DNA of 64,000 nucleotides from Saccharophagus sp. K07 (GTDB taxonomy: Bacteria; Pseudomonadota; Gammaproteobacteria; Pseudomonadales; Cellvibrionaceae), in contig NZ_QRAI01000002.1 of NCBI RefSeq assembly GCF_014336955.1, positions 248,001 to 312,000 on the forward strand. The letters run 5' to 3'. Under the pieces are notes generated by a model. That model searched no databases. It was given only the letters and a program-made list of their open reading frames with translations, and was not told where the DNA came from. Within the stretch, counting starts at the first letter, position 1; each line of letters starts with the position of its first letter. Position numbers and translations under genes: made by a program. Of this stretch, positions 41,161 through 49,287 are shown piece by piece.

Positions 41161-41238
41161 TCGTAATGGCTTGGTCGGCACGAAGACGCTTTTATATGGT
41201 CTATTGCAGATAGATTTAAAAATATAGGGGTATTTAAC

Positions 41239-42627
41239 ATGGGTCGATTGGTGGTGGTGTCAAACCGGGTTACTAAATCTGACTCTAGCAACAGCGGATC
41301 TAAAGGAGGTTTGGCTGTCGGCGTGACAGCTGCGATGAGTCGCGATGGAGGATTGTGGTTTGGTTGGAATGGCAAGGTGGAAAGTCGCGATGAACAAATC
41401 CCGAAGGTGGAAAAATCGGGCGTGATTGAATATGCCACAATTAGTCTTAAACCCGCCGAATATAATCAGTATTACAAAGGATTTGCGAATAGCGTATTGT
41501 GGCCGCTTTTTCACCAGCGTCCGGATTTGATGAATTATGATGTTTCTGATTATCAAGGTTATCTGAGCGTCAACCAAAAAATGGCACAAAGCCTTTTGCC
41601 ATTACTCAAGCCCGACGACATTATTTGGGTACATGACTATCACCTGATTCCAATGGGGAAAATGTTGCGGGACGCTGGTGTGAAATCACCTATCGGCTTT
41701 TTTCTTCATACCCCCTTTCCGCCATTTGATTTATTGCGCACGGTTCCGGATTACAAAAATATTCTGCACTTTTTATTGGCCTATGATCTGGTCGGACTGC
41801 AAACGGAAGCAGATTATTGTGGCTTTTACATGAGTATCGGCTATGGCTTAAAAGGCGAGGCGTTGCCTGGGAAGCGCTACAGAGTTGGCGAACTCAGTTG
41901 TACCGCTGGCGTATATCCGATCAGTATCGAAACTGAAAATCTCCGCACAGCAAGTAAAACAGGTGAATCCTCTGAAGAATTTAAGCGTTTGAATTCGAGT
42001 TTGTCCGGGCGCCAATTAATTATCGGAGTTGATCGACTGGATTATTCCAAAGGTCTTGCTCAGCGTATGCAGGCTTACGAGCGCCTTCTAAAAAATTACT
42101 CGGAATTTCTGCGCAAGGTTGTGTACTTGCAGATTGCTCCTATTTCCCGCGGCGATGTGGAAGCTTATCGGGATTTGGCGCAAACCATAGATCGCCATGT
42201 CGGGCATATTGTCGGCGGTTATGCAGACTTTGACTGGATGCCGCTGCGTTATCTCACACGTGGTTTTCGCCGCAATACTATTCTTGCTATGTATAACCGC
42301 GCTCGCGTAGGGTTTGTAACACCACTTAGAGACGGCATGAATCTAGTCGCTAAAGAATATGTCGCTGCTCAGGACCCGGAAGACCCCGGCGTGCTGGTGT
42401 TATCTCACATGGCAGGCGCGGCGGACGAGCTTGATGCCGCGGTGCGTGTAAATCCCTACGATATAGATAACGTAGCGAAAAGCTTGGCAGAGGCTCTTCG
42501 TATGCCAGCAGATGAGCGTATTGATCGATGGAAAAAAATGATGAGTGTTCTACGCGCCAATAATATTCACACTTGGCAGGCGACATTCCTGCGTGACCTG
42601 CAGGCGGCGGCCTTATTAAGGCTTTAG
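41239..42627 (+). CDS. otsA: Trehalose-6-phosphate synthase
   Basis: OtsA condenses UDP-glucose and glucose-6-phosphate to trehalose-6-phosphate (GT20 family). The 462 residues start MGRLVVVSNRVTKSDSS. Family blocks are present: GGLAVGV (sugar-phosphate contact), GLWFGWNG, VWVHDYHLIPMGKMLR, FFLHTPFPPFDLLRTVP, GVDRLDYSKGLAQRMQAYER and TPLRDGMNLVAKEYVAAQ. With otsB it forms a two-gene osmoprotection unit. AGGGG precedes the ATG. Confidence 0.97.
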   Translation: MGRLVVVSNRVTKSDSSNSGSKGGLAVGVTAAMSRDGGLWFGWNGKVESRDEQIPKVEKSGVIEYATISLKPAEYNQYYKGFANSVLWPLFHQRPDLMNYDVSDYQGYLSVNQKMAQSLLPLLKPDDIIWVHDYHLIPMGKMLRDAGVKSPIGFFLHTPFPPFDLLRTVPDYKNILHFLLAYDLVGLQTEADYCGFYMSIGYGLKGEALPGKRYRVGELSCTAGVYPISIETENLRTASKTGESSEEFKRLNSSLSGRQLIIGVDRLDYSKGLAQRMQAYERLLKNYSEFLRKVVYLQIAPISRGDVEAYRDLAQTIDRHVGHIVGGYADFDWMPLRYLTRGFRRNTILAMYNRARVGFVTPLRDGMNLVAKEYVAAQDPEDPGVLVLSHMAGAADELDAAVRVNPYDIDNVAKSLAEALRMPADERIDRWKKMMSVLRANNIHTWQATFLRDLQAAALLRL

Positions 42628-42633
42628 TGAATT

Positions 42634-42657
42634 CCCGGAATTAAATTCCGGGTGAAT
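42634..42657. terminator. Bidirectional terminator between otsA and the antiporter gene
   Basis: CCCGGAA (42634-42640) and TTCCGGG (42646-42652) form a perfect stem around TTAAA, followed by TGAATTTT. It overlaps the last codons of the minus-strand antiporter gene and lies just beyond the otsA stop. Confidence 0.65.
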
Positions 42658-43930
42658 TTTCCACAGCGTCCAATTCACCGCTGGCTCGCGCTTGCCGGCC
42701 GTAGACGAGTTCGAACAAAGGTGATGCCATCAGCGTGGTCACAATTGCCATCATCACCAACATTGAGAACAGGGCCGGGCCAATGACTCCGGCTTGCAGT
42801 CCTATATTGATGATGATCAGCTCCATCAAGCCACGAGAATTCATCAAAGCGCCAATGCCAAGCGCCGTGCGGTTGTCTTGACCGCTCAGTCGTGCCGCGG
42901 CCCAGCAAGCGCCAAATTTTGCCGCTATAGAACCGGTTAAAACCACAGCGGCGACCAGCAGAAGCTCCAGGTTATTGACCATGGTCAGCTGCGTATTAAG
43001 GCCGGAATAGGTGAAAAACATCGGCAACAGCAGAACAACCGTAAAAGGTTCCAGCAATTTTCTAAGCTGATCGCATAGAGCGCCGCGTGGCATTACTGTG
43101 CCCAACAAAAATCCGCCGAATACTGCGTGCAGCCCTATGGCATCTGCAGTAAAGGCGCTCAGCGTAAACAGCATTAATACGATGGACAGCAAGGTGTGAC
43201 TCAATGGGCGGCCAAGCGCCTGTTCGCGATTAGCCATACGGCCCAAGGGAGCGAGCAGCTTGGGACCGAGGAAGATCATAAACGAAGCGAAAATGGCGCC
43301 GCCCACTATGGCTTTGATCGCTACTCCGGAACCAGCACCGAAGCTGGCAAGGACTATGGCAAGCAAACACCAGGCAGCAGCGTCGTCGATGGCTCCGGCG
43401 GACAAAGATAAGGTGCCAAGAGAGGTATGGCTCAGACCGCGCTCGTGGATGATGCGGGCGAGCATCGGGAACGCGGTGATGGCGATGGCGGCGCCCATAA
43501 ACAGGGTGGCGTCAAACCGGCTTGCCGATTCCGCAAATAAGCCGGGAACTGTCATTAACCAAGGCGCCATGACGAGAGCCACAAGAAACGGGGCCGCCAT
43601 TCCTGAGATGGATACAGTCGCTGCCCGCAGAACATTGCTTTTGAAATGATCCGAACGAAATCCGAGCCCAACCAGGAACATGTACAGGCCCACGCCAAAC
43701 TGCGAGCCTACGTAGAGGATTCCTTTGGTTTCGGCGGGAAATATGTGCTGCTGAATTTCCGGAGCGAGCAGTCCAAACAGGGATGGCCCCAGAATCACGC
43801 CAGCGATCATCTCTCCGACTACTTGCGGTTGGTGCAGATACTTGCGACCAAGCCAGCCCACGACGCGGCAGGTGAGCAGTATCACGAACATCTGGAGGAA
43901 GAAGGTTACGGAGAGCTGAGCAATAGACAT
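42641..43930 (-). CDS. Cation:proton antiporter (CPA2/Kef type)
   Basis: A 429-residue inner-membrane protein with about 12 helices of the PF00999 Na+/H+ exchanger family, beginning MSIAQLSVTFFLQMFVILLT. Recognisable are GWLGRKYLHQPQVVGEMIAGVILGP-type text (split around residues 25-50) and ALTFxGD-equivalent text reading LSLSAGAIDDAAAWCLLAIV, with the ion-binding Asp pair. It has no RCK/TrkA-N tail, unlike KefB/KefC. Whether it moves Na+ or K+ cannot be told. It is divergent from oxyR. Confidence 0.9.
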   Translation of the reverse strand: MSIAQLSVTFFLQMFVILLTCRVVGWLGRKYLHQPQVVGEMIAGVILGPSLFGLLAPEIQQHIFPAETKGILYVGSQFGVGLYMFLVGLGFRSDHFKSNVLRAATVSISGMAAPFLVALVMAPWLMTVPGLFAESASRFDATLFMGAAIAITAFPMLARIIHERGLSHTSLGTLSLSAGAIDDAAAWCLLAIVLASFGAGSGVAIKAIVGGAIFASFMIFLGPKLLAPLGRMANREQALGRPLSHTLLSIVLMLFTLSAFTADAIGLHAVFGGFLLGTVMPRGALCDQLRKLLEPFTVVLLLPMFFTYSGLNTQLTMVNNLELLLVAAVVLTGSIAAKFGACWAAARLSGQDNRTALGIGALMNSRGLMELIIINIGLQAGVIGPALFSMLVMMAIVTTLMASPLFELVYGRQARASGELDAVENSPGI

Positions 43931-44109
43931 GCATCTACCTTAGTCAAAATACTATGGCCGTCGCGGCACATCGGAATTTAAACGCAGTACGTCGGCACAA
44001 AAGGCGTTTTATAGTGACGTCTAAGCTTGTGGGCAATTAAAATCCCATAAATTTTGGCTATGGCGCCTCCGCCAGTGAATAAAGTCTCGTGGCGGCGCGG
44101 AGCAATGGT

Positions 44110-45072
44110 ATGACCTTAACAGAACTGCGGTACATAGTGACCTTGGCGCAAGAGCAGCATTTCGGGCGGGCGGCGGAGCGTTGTCATGTGAGTCAGCCGA
44201 CCCTGAGCATCGCTGTAAAGAAGCTGGAAGAGGAGTTGGGCGTAGCCTTATTCGAGCGCGCCAAGACGAGCGTTCAGCCGACGGCAATTGGTTTGCAGAT
44301 TCTGGAGCGGGCGCGGCGTATTCTGGAGCAGGCAGCGGATATCCGCGATCTTGCCAACCGCGGACAGGATCAGCTTACTGGCCCGCTGGCATTAGGGACG
44401 CTTCCAACCGTTGGACCCTATTTGCTGCCGCAGTTTGTTCCTCTGTTACAGCGCATGGCAGCGCAGATGCCATTGCGGGTAGAGGAAGATCTGGCTCCGG
44501 CGCTAGGCAAGAAGCTGCGTCACGGAGAGCTGGATGTAGTGCTGGTTACAGCACCTTTTCAGGAAGTGGATGTAGTAACTCAGGTTTTGTTTGAAGAGCC
44601 TTTTGTGCTGTTGATGCCCGCGAGCCATCCTCTGGCAGCTAAAAGTGAAATCAATGCAGAGGATTTGGAAGGGCAGGAAGTGTTGTTGCCCGGGGAAGGG
44701 CAATGCTTCCGCGAACAGGTGTTGGCGGCTTTTCCGTTGCTCAAATCTGTCGAAGATCGCCCGGGCGTCGGACGCGCTGGGACATTGGAAACCCTGCGCC
44801 ATATGGTGGCCTCGGGTCTGGGAGTAACCATATTGCCGCTCGCTGCGGCGCAGATGCCTTTGTATGCTCCTCAGGTATTGACCATGCGCCCGTTTGCAGC
44901 GCCTTCGCCCTCCCGACAGCTGGTGTTGGCATGGCGCGCAAGTTTCCCTCGTCATCGAGCAATTGACGTTCTGCGTCGGGCAGTTCAGGCTTGTAGCCCT
45001 GCGTATTGGCGGTTTAGTACAGAGCGCGAACCGGATTTGACTGGTTTGATGGTGGAAAATCGCGAATGGTAA
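44110..45072 (+). CDS. oxyR: OxyR-type LysR regulator lacking the resolving cysteine
   Basis: The 320-residue protein starts at the ATG at 44110 (GGAG upstream). Its N-terminus MTLTELRYIVTLAQEQHFGR and DNA-binding HTH (AAERCHVSQPTLSIAVKKLE) are the Pseudomonas OxyR text, and the numbering equals E. coli OxyR. The peroxide-sensing Cys199 is present in LLPGEGQCFREQ. Position 208, the partner cysteine of the regulatory disulfide, is Phe (codon TTT in GCGGCTTTTCCG). The disulfide switch therefore cannot form in the standard way. It is followed after 29 bases by a halogenase gene in the same direction. It could instead be a dedicated OxyR-like paralogue. Confidence 0.88.
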   Translation: MTLTELRYIVTLAQEQHFGRAAERCHVSQPTLSIAVKKLEEELGVALFERAKTSVQPTAIGLQILERARRILEQAADIRDLANRGQDQLTGPLALGTLPTVGPYLLPQFVPLLQRMAAQMPLRVEEDLAPALGKKLRHGELDVVLVTAPFQEVDVVTQVLFEEPFVLLMPASHPLAAKSEINAEDLEGQEVLLPGEGQCFREQVLAAFPLLKSVEDRPGVGRAGTLETLRHMVASGLGVTILPLAAAQMPLYAPQVLTMRPFAAPSPSRQLVLAWRASFPRHRAIDVLRRAVQACSPAYWRFSTEREPDLTGLMVENREW

Positions 45073-45101
45073 GCGCTGGCAATAATCGAGAAACCTATGC
45101 A

Positions 45102-46601
45102 ATGAACCCTATTCGCAAGATTGTCATCGTCGGTGGCGGTACCTCGGGCTGGATGGCTGCGGCGATCTTGTCACACCACTTGAAGCAGAGCGTGTGTCGC
45201 ATCCAGTTGGTGGAGTCTGCGGATATAGGCACCATCGGGATCGGTGAATCCACCATTCCTCCTTTTGTTGGTCTGATCCGGCGCTTGGGGATCGACGAAC
45301 AGGATTTTATGCGCGCCACCCAGTCCACCTACAAGCTCGGTATTCGATTTGTCGACTGGCGTCAGCGCAACGAGCGTTATTTCCACCCTTTCGGTGTAAT
45401 CGGCAAACGCATAGGTAGTCACGATTTTTATCAATGTTGGCTGCGTGCACGTCAGGCTGGCGATACATCATCTCTATCTGAATTCTCCCCATGCGCCGTT
45501 ATGGCGGAAAACGGCCGCTTCTTTCGCCCGGGTGAGGCTCTGAATACGCCGATCGGCGGAGCTGGGTACGCATTTCACGTCGATGCCACTCTGGTTGCGC
45601 AGTATTTGCGCCGTTACGCTGAAGAGCGCGGTGTTGAACGTCTGGAAGGCAAAGTTGTGGCGGCACAGCAGCGGGATAACGGTTTTCTCGATGCGGTGCT
45701 ATTGGATGATGGCCGCAAGCTGGAAGGCGACTTTTTTATCGACTGTACCGGCTTTCGCGGTGAGTTGATTACGAAAATTCTGGGAGTGGGATACGAGGAT
45801 TGGTCGGAATTTCTCCCTTGTGACCGCGCCGTTGCGGCAAAAACTTCTTCCATCTCGCCGATTCCCCCTTATACCCGGGCAACGGCGCGGCGTGCCGGCT
45901 GGATGTGGAATATCCCGCTGCAACACCGGGTCGGTCAGGGTTATGTCTATTCCAGCGCGTTTTGTTCCGATCAAGAAGCCCGTTCCACCTTGCTGCGCCA
46001 CGTAGAAGGCGAAGTTCTGGAAGAGTTGAAGATGATCAGATTTACCTCGGGCAGACGTAAGGAAATCTGGCGGAATAACTGTTTAGCCCTGGGTTTGGCG
46101 GCAGGTTTTATTGAGCCGTTGGAATCGACCGCGATTCATTTGATTGCCAGAGGAGTGGACTTCTTTTTGCGCTATTTCCCGGATCGCGACTGCGATGCTG
46201 CGCTAGTACGCGAATACAACCGGCGCATCTCGGCCGATTATGAGGAAGTGCGCGACTTCATTGTGCTTCATTATTGCGCCACCGAGCGGGAAGATACGGA
46301 GTTCTGGCGCTGGTGCCGGAATATGTCTTTGCCCGATTCGCTGCGGGAACGGATCGAGCTGTTTGAAGGTCATGGAGCTTTGCGGGAAGGCACAGATGAG
46401 CTGTTCCGCAGTTCAAGTTGGCAGTCAGTGTTCGAAGGTATGGGGATACGCCCGCGAAAACATTGCCCGCGGGTGAATAATCTCGAATTGGAGCAGATCT
46501 CCACAACCTTACGGATGGCCAAGCAGGCGATTCGAGGCATGGTCAACAATCTGCCAACGCACGAGGAATTTATCCGCAGTCAGTGCCAGTCGATGGAATA
46601 A
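45102..46601 (+). CDS. Flavin-dependent halogenase (tryptophan halogenase family), copy D
   Basis: A 499-residue PF04820 enzyme from the ATG at 45102. A 12-residue longer start overlapping oxyR is possible. The catalytic set is complete: IVGGGTSGWMAAAILS (9-24), IGIGESTIPP, Lys78 in TYKLGI, WMWNIP (267-272) and Glu341 in IEPLESTAIHL. Its wording diverges from copies A and C (IGIGES for VGVGEA, WMWNIP for WQWRIP), so it belongs to a separate sub-branch. It lies between oxyR (29-base gap) and a membrane-protein gene (28-base gap), a probable three-gene operon. Confidence 0.92.
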   Translation: MNPIRKIVIVGGGTSGWMAAAILSHHLKQSVCRIQLVESADIGTIGIGESTIPPFVGLIRRLGIDEQDFMRATQSTYKLGIRFVDWRQRNERYFHPFGVIGKRIGSHDFYQCWLRARQAGDTSSLSEFSPCAVMAENGRFFRPGEALNTPIGGAGYAFHVDATLVAQYLRRYAEERGVERLEGKVVAAQQRDNGFLDAVLLDDGRKLEGDFFIDCTGFRGELITKILGVGYEDWSEFLPCDRAVAAKTSSISPIPPYTRATARRAGWMWNIPLQHRVGQGYVYSSAFCSDQEARSTLLRHVEGEVLEELKMIRFTSGRRKEIWRNNCLALGLAAGFIEPLESTAIHLIARGVDFFLRYFPDRDCDAALVREYNRRISADYEEVRDFIVLHYCATEREDTEFWRWCRNMSLPDSLRERIELFEGHGALREGTDELFRSSSWQSVFEGMGIRPRKHCPRVNNLELEQISTTLRMAKQAIRGMVNNLPTHEEFIRSQCQSME

Positions 46602-46629
46602 ACCGGGCTGGCGCAAACCTTTTAGCGAG

Positions 46630-47313
46630 GTGTTTGTGTTCAGTCCCCGAGTTATCGCCTGGCTCAATACCCTTGTCCCTCTGATTGCCGTTATCGGCGG
46701 TTATCTCATCTCTATTCATCAACAAGTCGCGGAAGCCTGTTTTCCATTAATCGAGGGCTGCACCTCTATCAGTCGCGGTGTGCGCAATGGCGACGCTTTA
46801 TTTTGGTTTCGCGGGCTGATGATGCCCATGAGCATGCTGTTTGTATTTTATTGGGTATTGCAGTGTCGCTGGTTGGATCAATTGGTGGGTGTGCGCAAGC
46901 GCCATAAAGTGATATTAGGTCTAGGAATTATTTCCGCTCTTGCTCTGGTTCTTTACGCGAATTTTCTCGGCTCGCAAGGCGGTTTTTACCGTTTTATGCG
47001 CAGTTTCGGCATTACGTTTTATTTTGCATTTGCGCTCTTGGCGCAACTGATCAGTATGCAGTCGCTCAGCACCTATAACCAATCAATTTCGCCACAGGCA
47101 AAACGGTGGTTGCAAGCGTGTTGGTTTGTGGTGATTGCGCAATGGTTGATTGGTTTGGTATCGCTGGCGGTGACGATTAGTCAGCCTGAAAATAAATTTC
47201 AGGCTGAAAATATCGTGGAATGGAATTTTGCGTTGGTGATGATTTTATTCTATGGATTAAGTGGCGAGCTTTGGCGCCATTTGAAAATCAGCTCGCCTGG
47301 GGATTTTCGATAA
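46630..47313 (+). CDS. Six-helix integral membrane protein, possibly Frag1/DRAM-like
   Basis: The 227 residues start at a GTG. About six membrane helices are visible (VIAWLNTLVPLIAVIGGYLI; GLMMPMSMLFVFYWVLQ; VILGLGIISALALVLYAN; FGITFYFAFALLAQLI; WFVVIAQWLIGLVSLAV; NFALVMILFYGLSGELW). An extracytoplasmic loop carries two cysteines (EACFPLIEGCTSISRG). The layout recalls the Frag1/DRAM/Sfk1 group, but only loosely. It overlaps the convergent methyltransferase gene by 26 bases and follows halogenase D closely. Confidence 0.75.
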   Translation: MFVFSPRVIAWLNTLVPLIAVIGGYLISIHQQVAEACFPLIEGCTSISRGVRNGDALFWFRGLMMPMSMLFVFYWVLQCRWLDQLVGVRKRHKVILGLGIISALALVLYANFLGSQGGFYRFMRSFGITFYFAFALLAQLISMQSLSTYNQSISPQAKRWLQACWFVVIAQWLIGLVSLAVTISQPENKFQAENIVEWNFALVMILFYGLSGELWRHLKISSPGDFR

Positions 47314-47911
47314 TCAGCAGCATGCCTTTGGAGGTCGTTTGTTCCGCTGACTGCCAGGGCTCGAGGCGCGTGATGTAATTTTCCTTGCAATGCTCAGCTA
47401 ATTGCAAAAACGTCGAGCGGCCTGGGTCGGCGAGAATAATTTTTTTTACGCCGGCGCGAATGGCTTTGGCAATTAAGGTTTTCAGTTCTCTCACCATGGA
47501 TGGCCAAAAACAAATATCGGCTCCAATTACCATGTCCTGCTGGGCAAAATCATCGACTTTGAGTTGATCGAAGCTTGCCTGTTCCGTTTTTACGGAAACT
47601 TCATTTAATTCTTCGTGCGAGTGTACGTAGGGAAACACACCGCTATCGGCGTCCACCGAAACTATGTCGCTATTAAAATGTTTGGCGCAATAAATTCCTA
47701 ATAAGCCCCATCCGCATCCGATGTCCATAATGCGCTGCCGTTCCGGCAGCGGGTGCTGTTTGAAGTAGTCCATAAGCAAAAAGCTGGAATGCCAAACTTG
47801 ATCCCCGTATAGGGTTGGTTGTGGTGATTCCTTTTTCAGTCGTTTGATGACCTGATGCTTGTGTTTGAGTATTCGGATGCCATGAATGGAGCGCACGTGA
47901 GGTGAATTCAT
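47288..47911 (-). CDS. Class I SAM-dependent methyltransferase (PF10294-like)
   Basis: I start at an ATG at 47911 (MNSPHVRSIHGIRILKHKHQ). An upstream GTG at 47956 lies inside the csp terminator stem, which argues against it. The roughly 207-residue protein shows SAM motif I, IMDIGCGWGLLGIYCAK, the acidic end of strand 2 (VSVDAD), and motif ADICFWPSM. The wording resembles the lysine-methyltransferase-like family that includes eukaryotic METTL proteins. The substrate is unknown. Its end overlaps the neighbouring membrane-protein gene tail to tail. Confidence 0.8.
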   Translation of the reverse strand: MNSPHVRSIHGIRILKHKHQVIKRLKKESPQPTLYGDQVWHSSFLLMDYFKQHPLPERQRIMDIGCGWGLLGIYCAKHFNSDIVSVDADSGVFPYVHSHEELNEVSVKTEQASFDQLKVDDFAQQDMVIGADICFWPSMVRELKTLIAKAIRAGVKKIILADPGRSTFLQLAEHCKENYITRLEPWQSAEQTTSKGMLLIIENPQAS

Positions 47912-47933
47912 CATAAGGCTGGCTCCAGTGAGG

Positions 47934-47974
47934 GAAAAAAAAGAGGCTTTGGTCACTCAGGTGACCAAAGCCTC
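47934..47974 (-). terminator. Rho-independent terminator of the cold-shock gene
   Basis: GAGGCTTTGGTCAC (47943-47956) and GTGACCAAAGCCTC (47961-47974) form a perfect 14-bp stem with a four-base loop. On the minus strand it runs into eight T residues (47935-47942 read in reverse). Confidence 0.92.
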
Positions 47975-48012
47975 GGGATCTGGTTCCGCCGATCAAGCGG
48001 CGGTAATACTAC

Positions 48013-48222
48013 TTAGAGGGGGATAACGTTTTCAGCTTGTGGGCCTTTTTTGCCTTGGGTCACAACAAATTTAACTTGTTGACCTTCTTTCAGAGTTTTA
48101 AAACCAGTGCCGGAGATGGCGCTGTGGTGGACGAATACATCTGGACCGCGCTGTTGTTCGATAAAGCCAAAGCCTTTGCTGTCATTGAACCACTTAACAG
48201 TTCCAGTCGTTTCATTTGCCAT
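48013..48222 (-). CDS. Cold-shock protein (CspA family)
   Basis: A 69-residue single CSD RNA chaperone: [20 protein letters not shown], with RNP1 (KGFGFI) and RNP2 (VFVHHSAI). The ATG at 48222 is preferred because AAAGG lies 9 bases upstream. Further starts at 48228 and 48243 would put that site too close or inside the gene. It is a monocistronic unit with its own promoter, a leader of about 158 bases and a strong terminator. I cannot tell whether it is the cold-inducible or a constitutive paralogue. Confidence 0.95.
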   Translation of the reverse strand: MANETTGTVKWFNDSKGFGFIEQQRGPDVFVHHSAISGTGFKTLKEGQQVKFVVTQGKKGPQAENVIPL

Positions 48223-48414
48223 ATTCATTAACCTTTTGTTCAAAAAATCGTAAAAACCGCGTACTGCGGGGATGCTGGAAATTCTGGATTACTTTATTGC
48301 AACTGACGTGGAGCTTCGGGTCTGGAACTGCGAAAGACAGGCGTCGAGGAGGAAAAAGTATACTTGCAGGATTTTCAACGACTTGGATTCTACAGGAATT
48401 ACCCGGCAGTGCAA
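48223..48414 (-). promoter_or_regulatory. csp promoter and long 5' leader
   Basis: Reading the minus strand, TTGCAC (48414-48409), a 16-base spacer and TAGAAT (48392-48387) make a good sigma-70 promoter. Transcription would begin near 48380 and leave a leader of about 158 bases before the csp ATG. Long structured leaders are usual for cspA-type genes, where they act as temperature-responsive elements. That role here is inferred from position and length only. Confidence 0.55.
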
Positions 48415-48483
48415 GGAATTTATTGTGCTGCTTAGCACCATGCGTGATTCATCCCGCAATTGCCAGCTTCGGTGGGTGCCGGG

Positions 48484-49155
48484 CTAGGGAATGCTGGTCT
48501 TTGGCATGCGCTGTAAAACAACGCGGGAATAGCGCTGCGCGTAGTCCGGCAGGCGTCGTTCATGCTGACGAGGATTGGGTAGAAGGACAGCCAGATGAGC
48601 CGCTTGAGCCGGTGAAAGGTGCACTGCGCTGGTACGATAATGACGCCATGCCGCTGCTTGCGCGCCAAAGGTTCCATCGCCCCATTCGACGACGTTCAGA
48701 TACACCTCCAGTATGCGTCGTTTGCTCCAGCTGGCTTCGATCATCACTGTGATAATCGCCTCCTGCGCTTTACGGATATAACTCTTCGAAGGCGAGAGAA
48801 ATAAATTTTTGGCGAGTTGTTGGCTGATGGTGGAGCCTCCAGCCGCTCGTTTGCCGCGTTGCTGATTCTTTTTGATCGCTCGCTCCATGCCGTCCCAATC
48901 AAACCCTCGATGTTGGAGAAATTTTCCATCCTCCGCGGCAATGACTGCGCGTTTTAGGTGATTGGAGATCTGCTCGTACTCTATCCATTCGTGGTACAGC
49001 TCCGCGTCTGGGTTGTGCTCACGCAGCTCATTCAGACGAATCCTCATAAAGCTGGTTTCGCTTGGATTGTTCTCTTTCCACCAGAGCACATGGGCAAATA
49101 TCCAGAGCTGGTAAGACAGAAAAAGCAGCAGTGCCCCGAGGAGAATTCGTTTCAT
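48484..49155 (-). CDS. mtgA: Monofunctional peptidoglycan glycosyltransferase
   Basis: MtgA polymerises lipid II into glycan strands at the inner membrane (GT51). The start is set at 49155 (MKRILLGALLLFLSYQLWIF, membrane anchor); a start at 49191 adds 12 residues. GT51 motifs are AVIAAEDGKFLQHRGFDWDG (catalytic Glu), GGSTISQQLAKNLFLSPS, KRRILEVYLNVVEWG and the C-terminal ALLPNPRQHERR-type end. It is complete at about 223 residues. Confidence 0.94.
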   Translation of the reverse strand: MKRILLGALLLFLSYQLWIFAHVLWWKENNPSETSFMRIRLNELREHNPDAELYHEWIEYEQISNHLKRAVIAAEDGKFLQHRGFDWDGMERAIKKNQQRGKRAAGGSTISQQLAKNLFLSPSKSYIRKAQEAIITVMIEASWSKRRILEVYLNVVEWGDGTFGAQAAAWRHYRTSAVHLSPAQAAHLAVLLPNPRQHERRLPDYAQRYSRVVLQRMPKTSIP

Positions 49156-49287
49156 CGCGATAAACAAATGGGCATTAAAAGATTTCCGCAAACGATGCGC
49201 AAAATAAGGCTAAAAGAGGGCGCATATTCAATTCGGAAAGATTTATTCGGTCAAGCGTAGCGTAAAAAACTTGGGAATAAGCGCACT

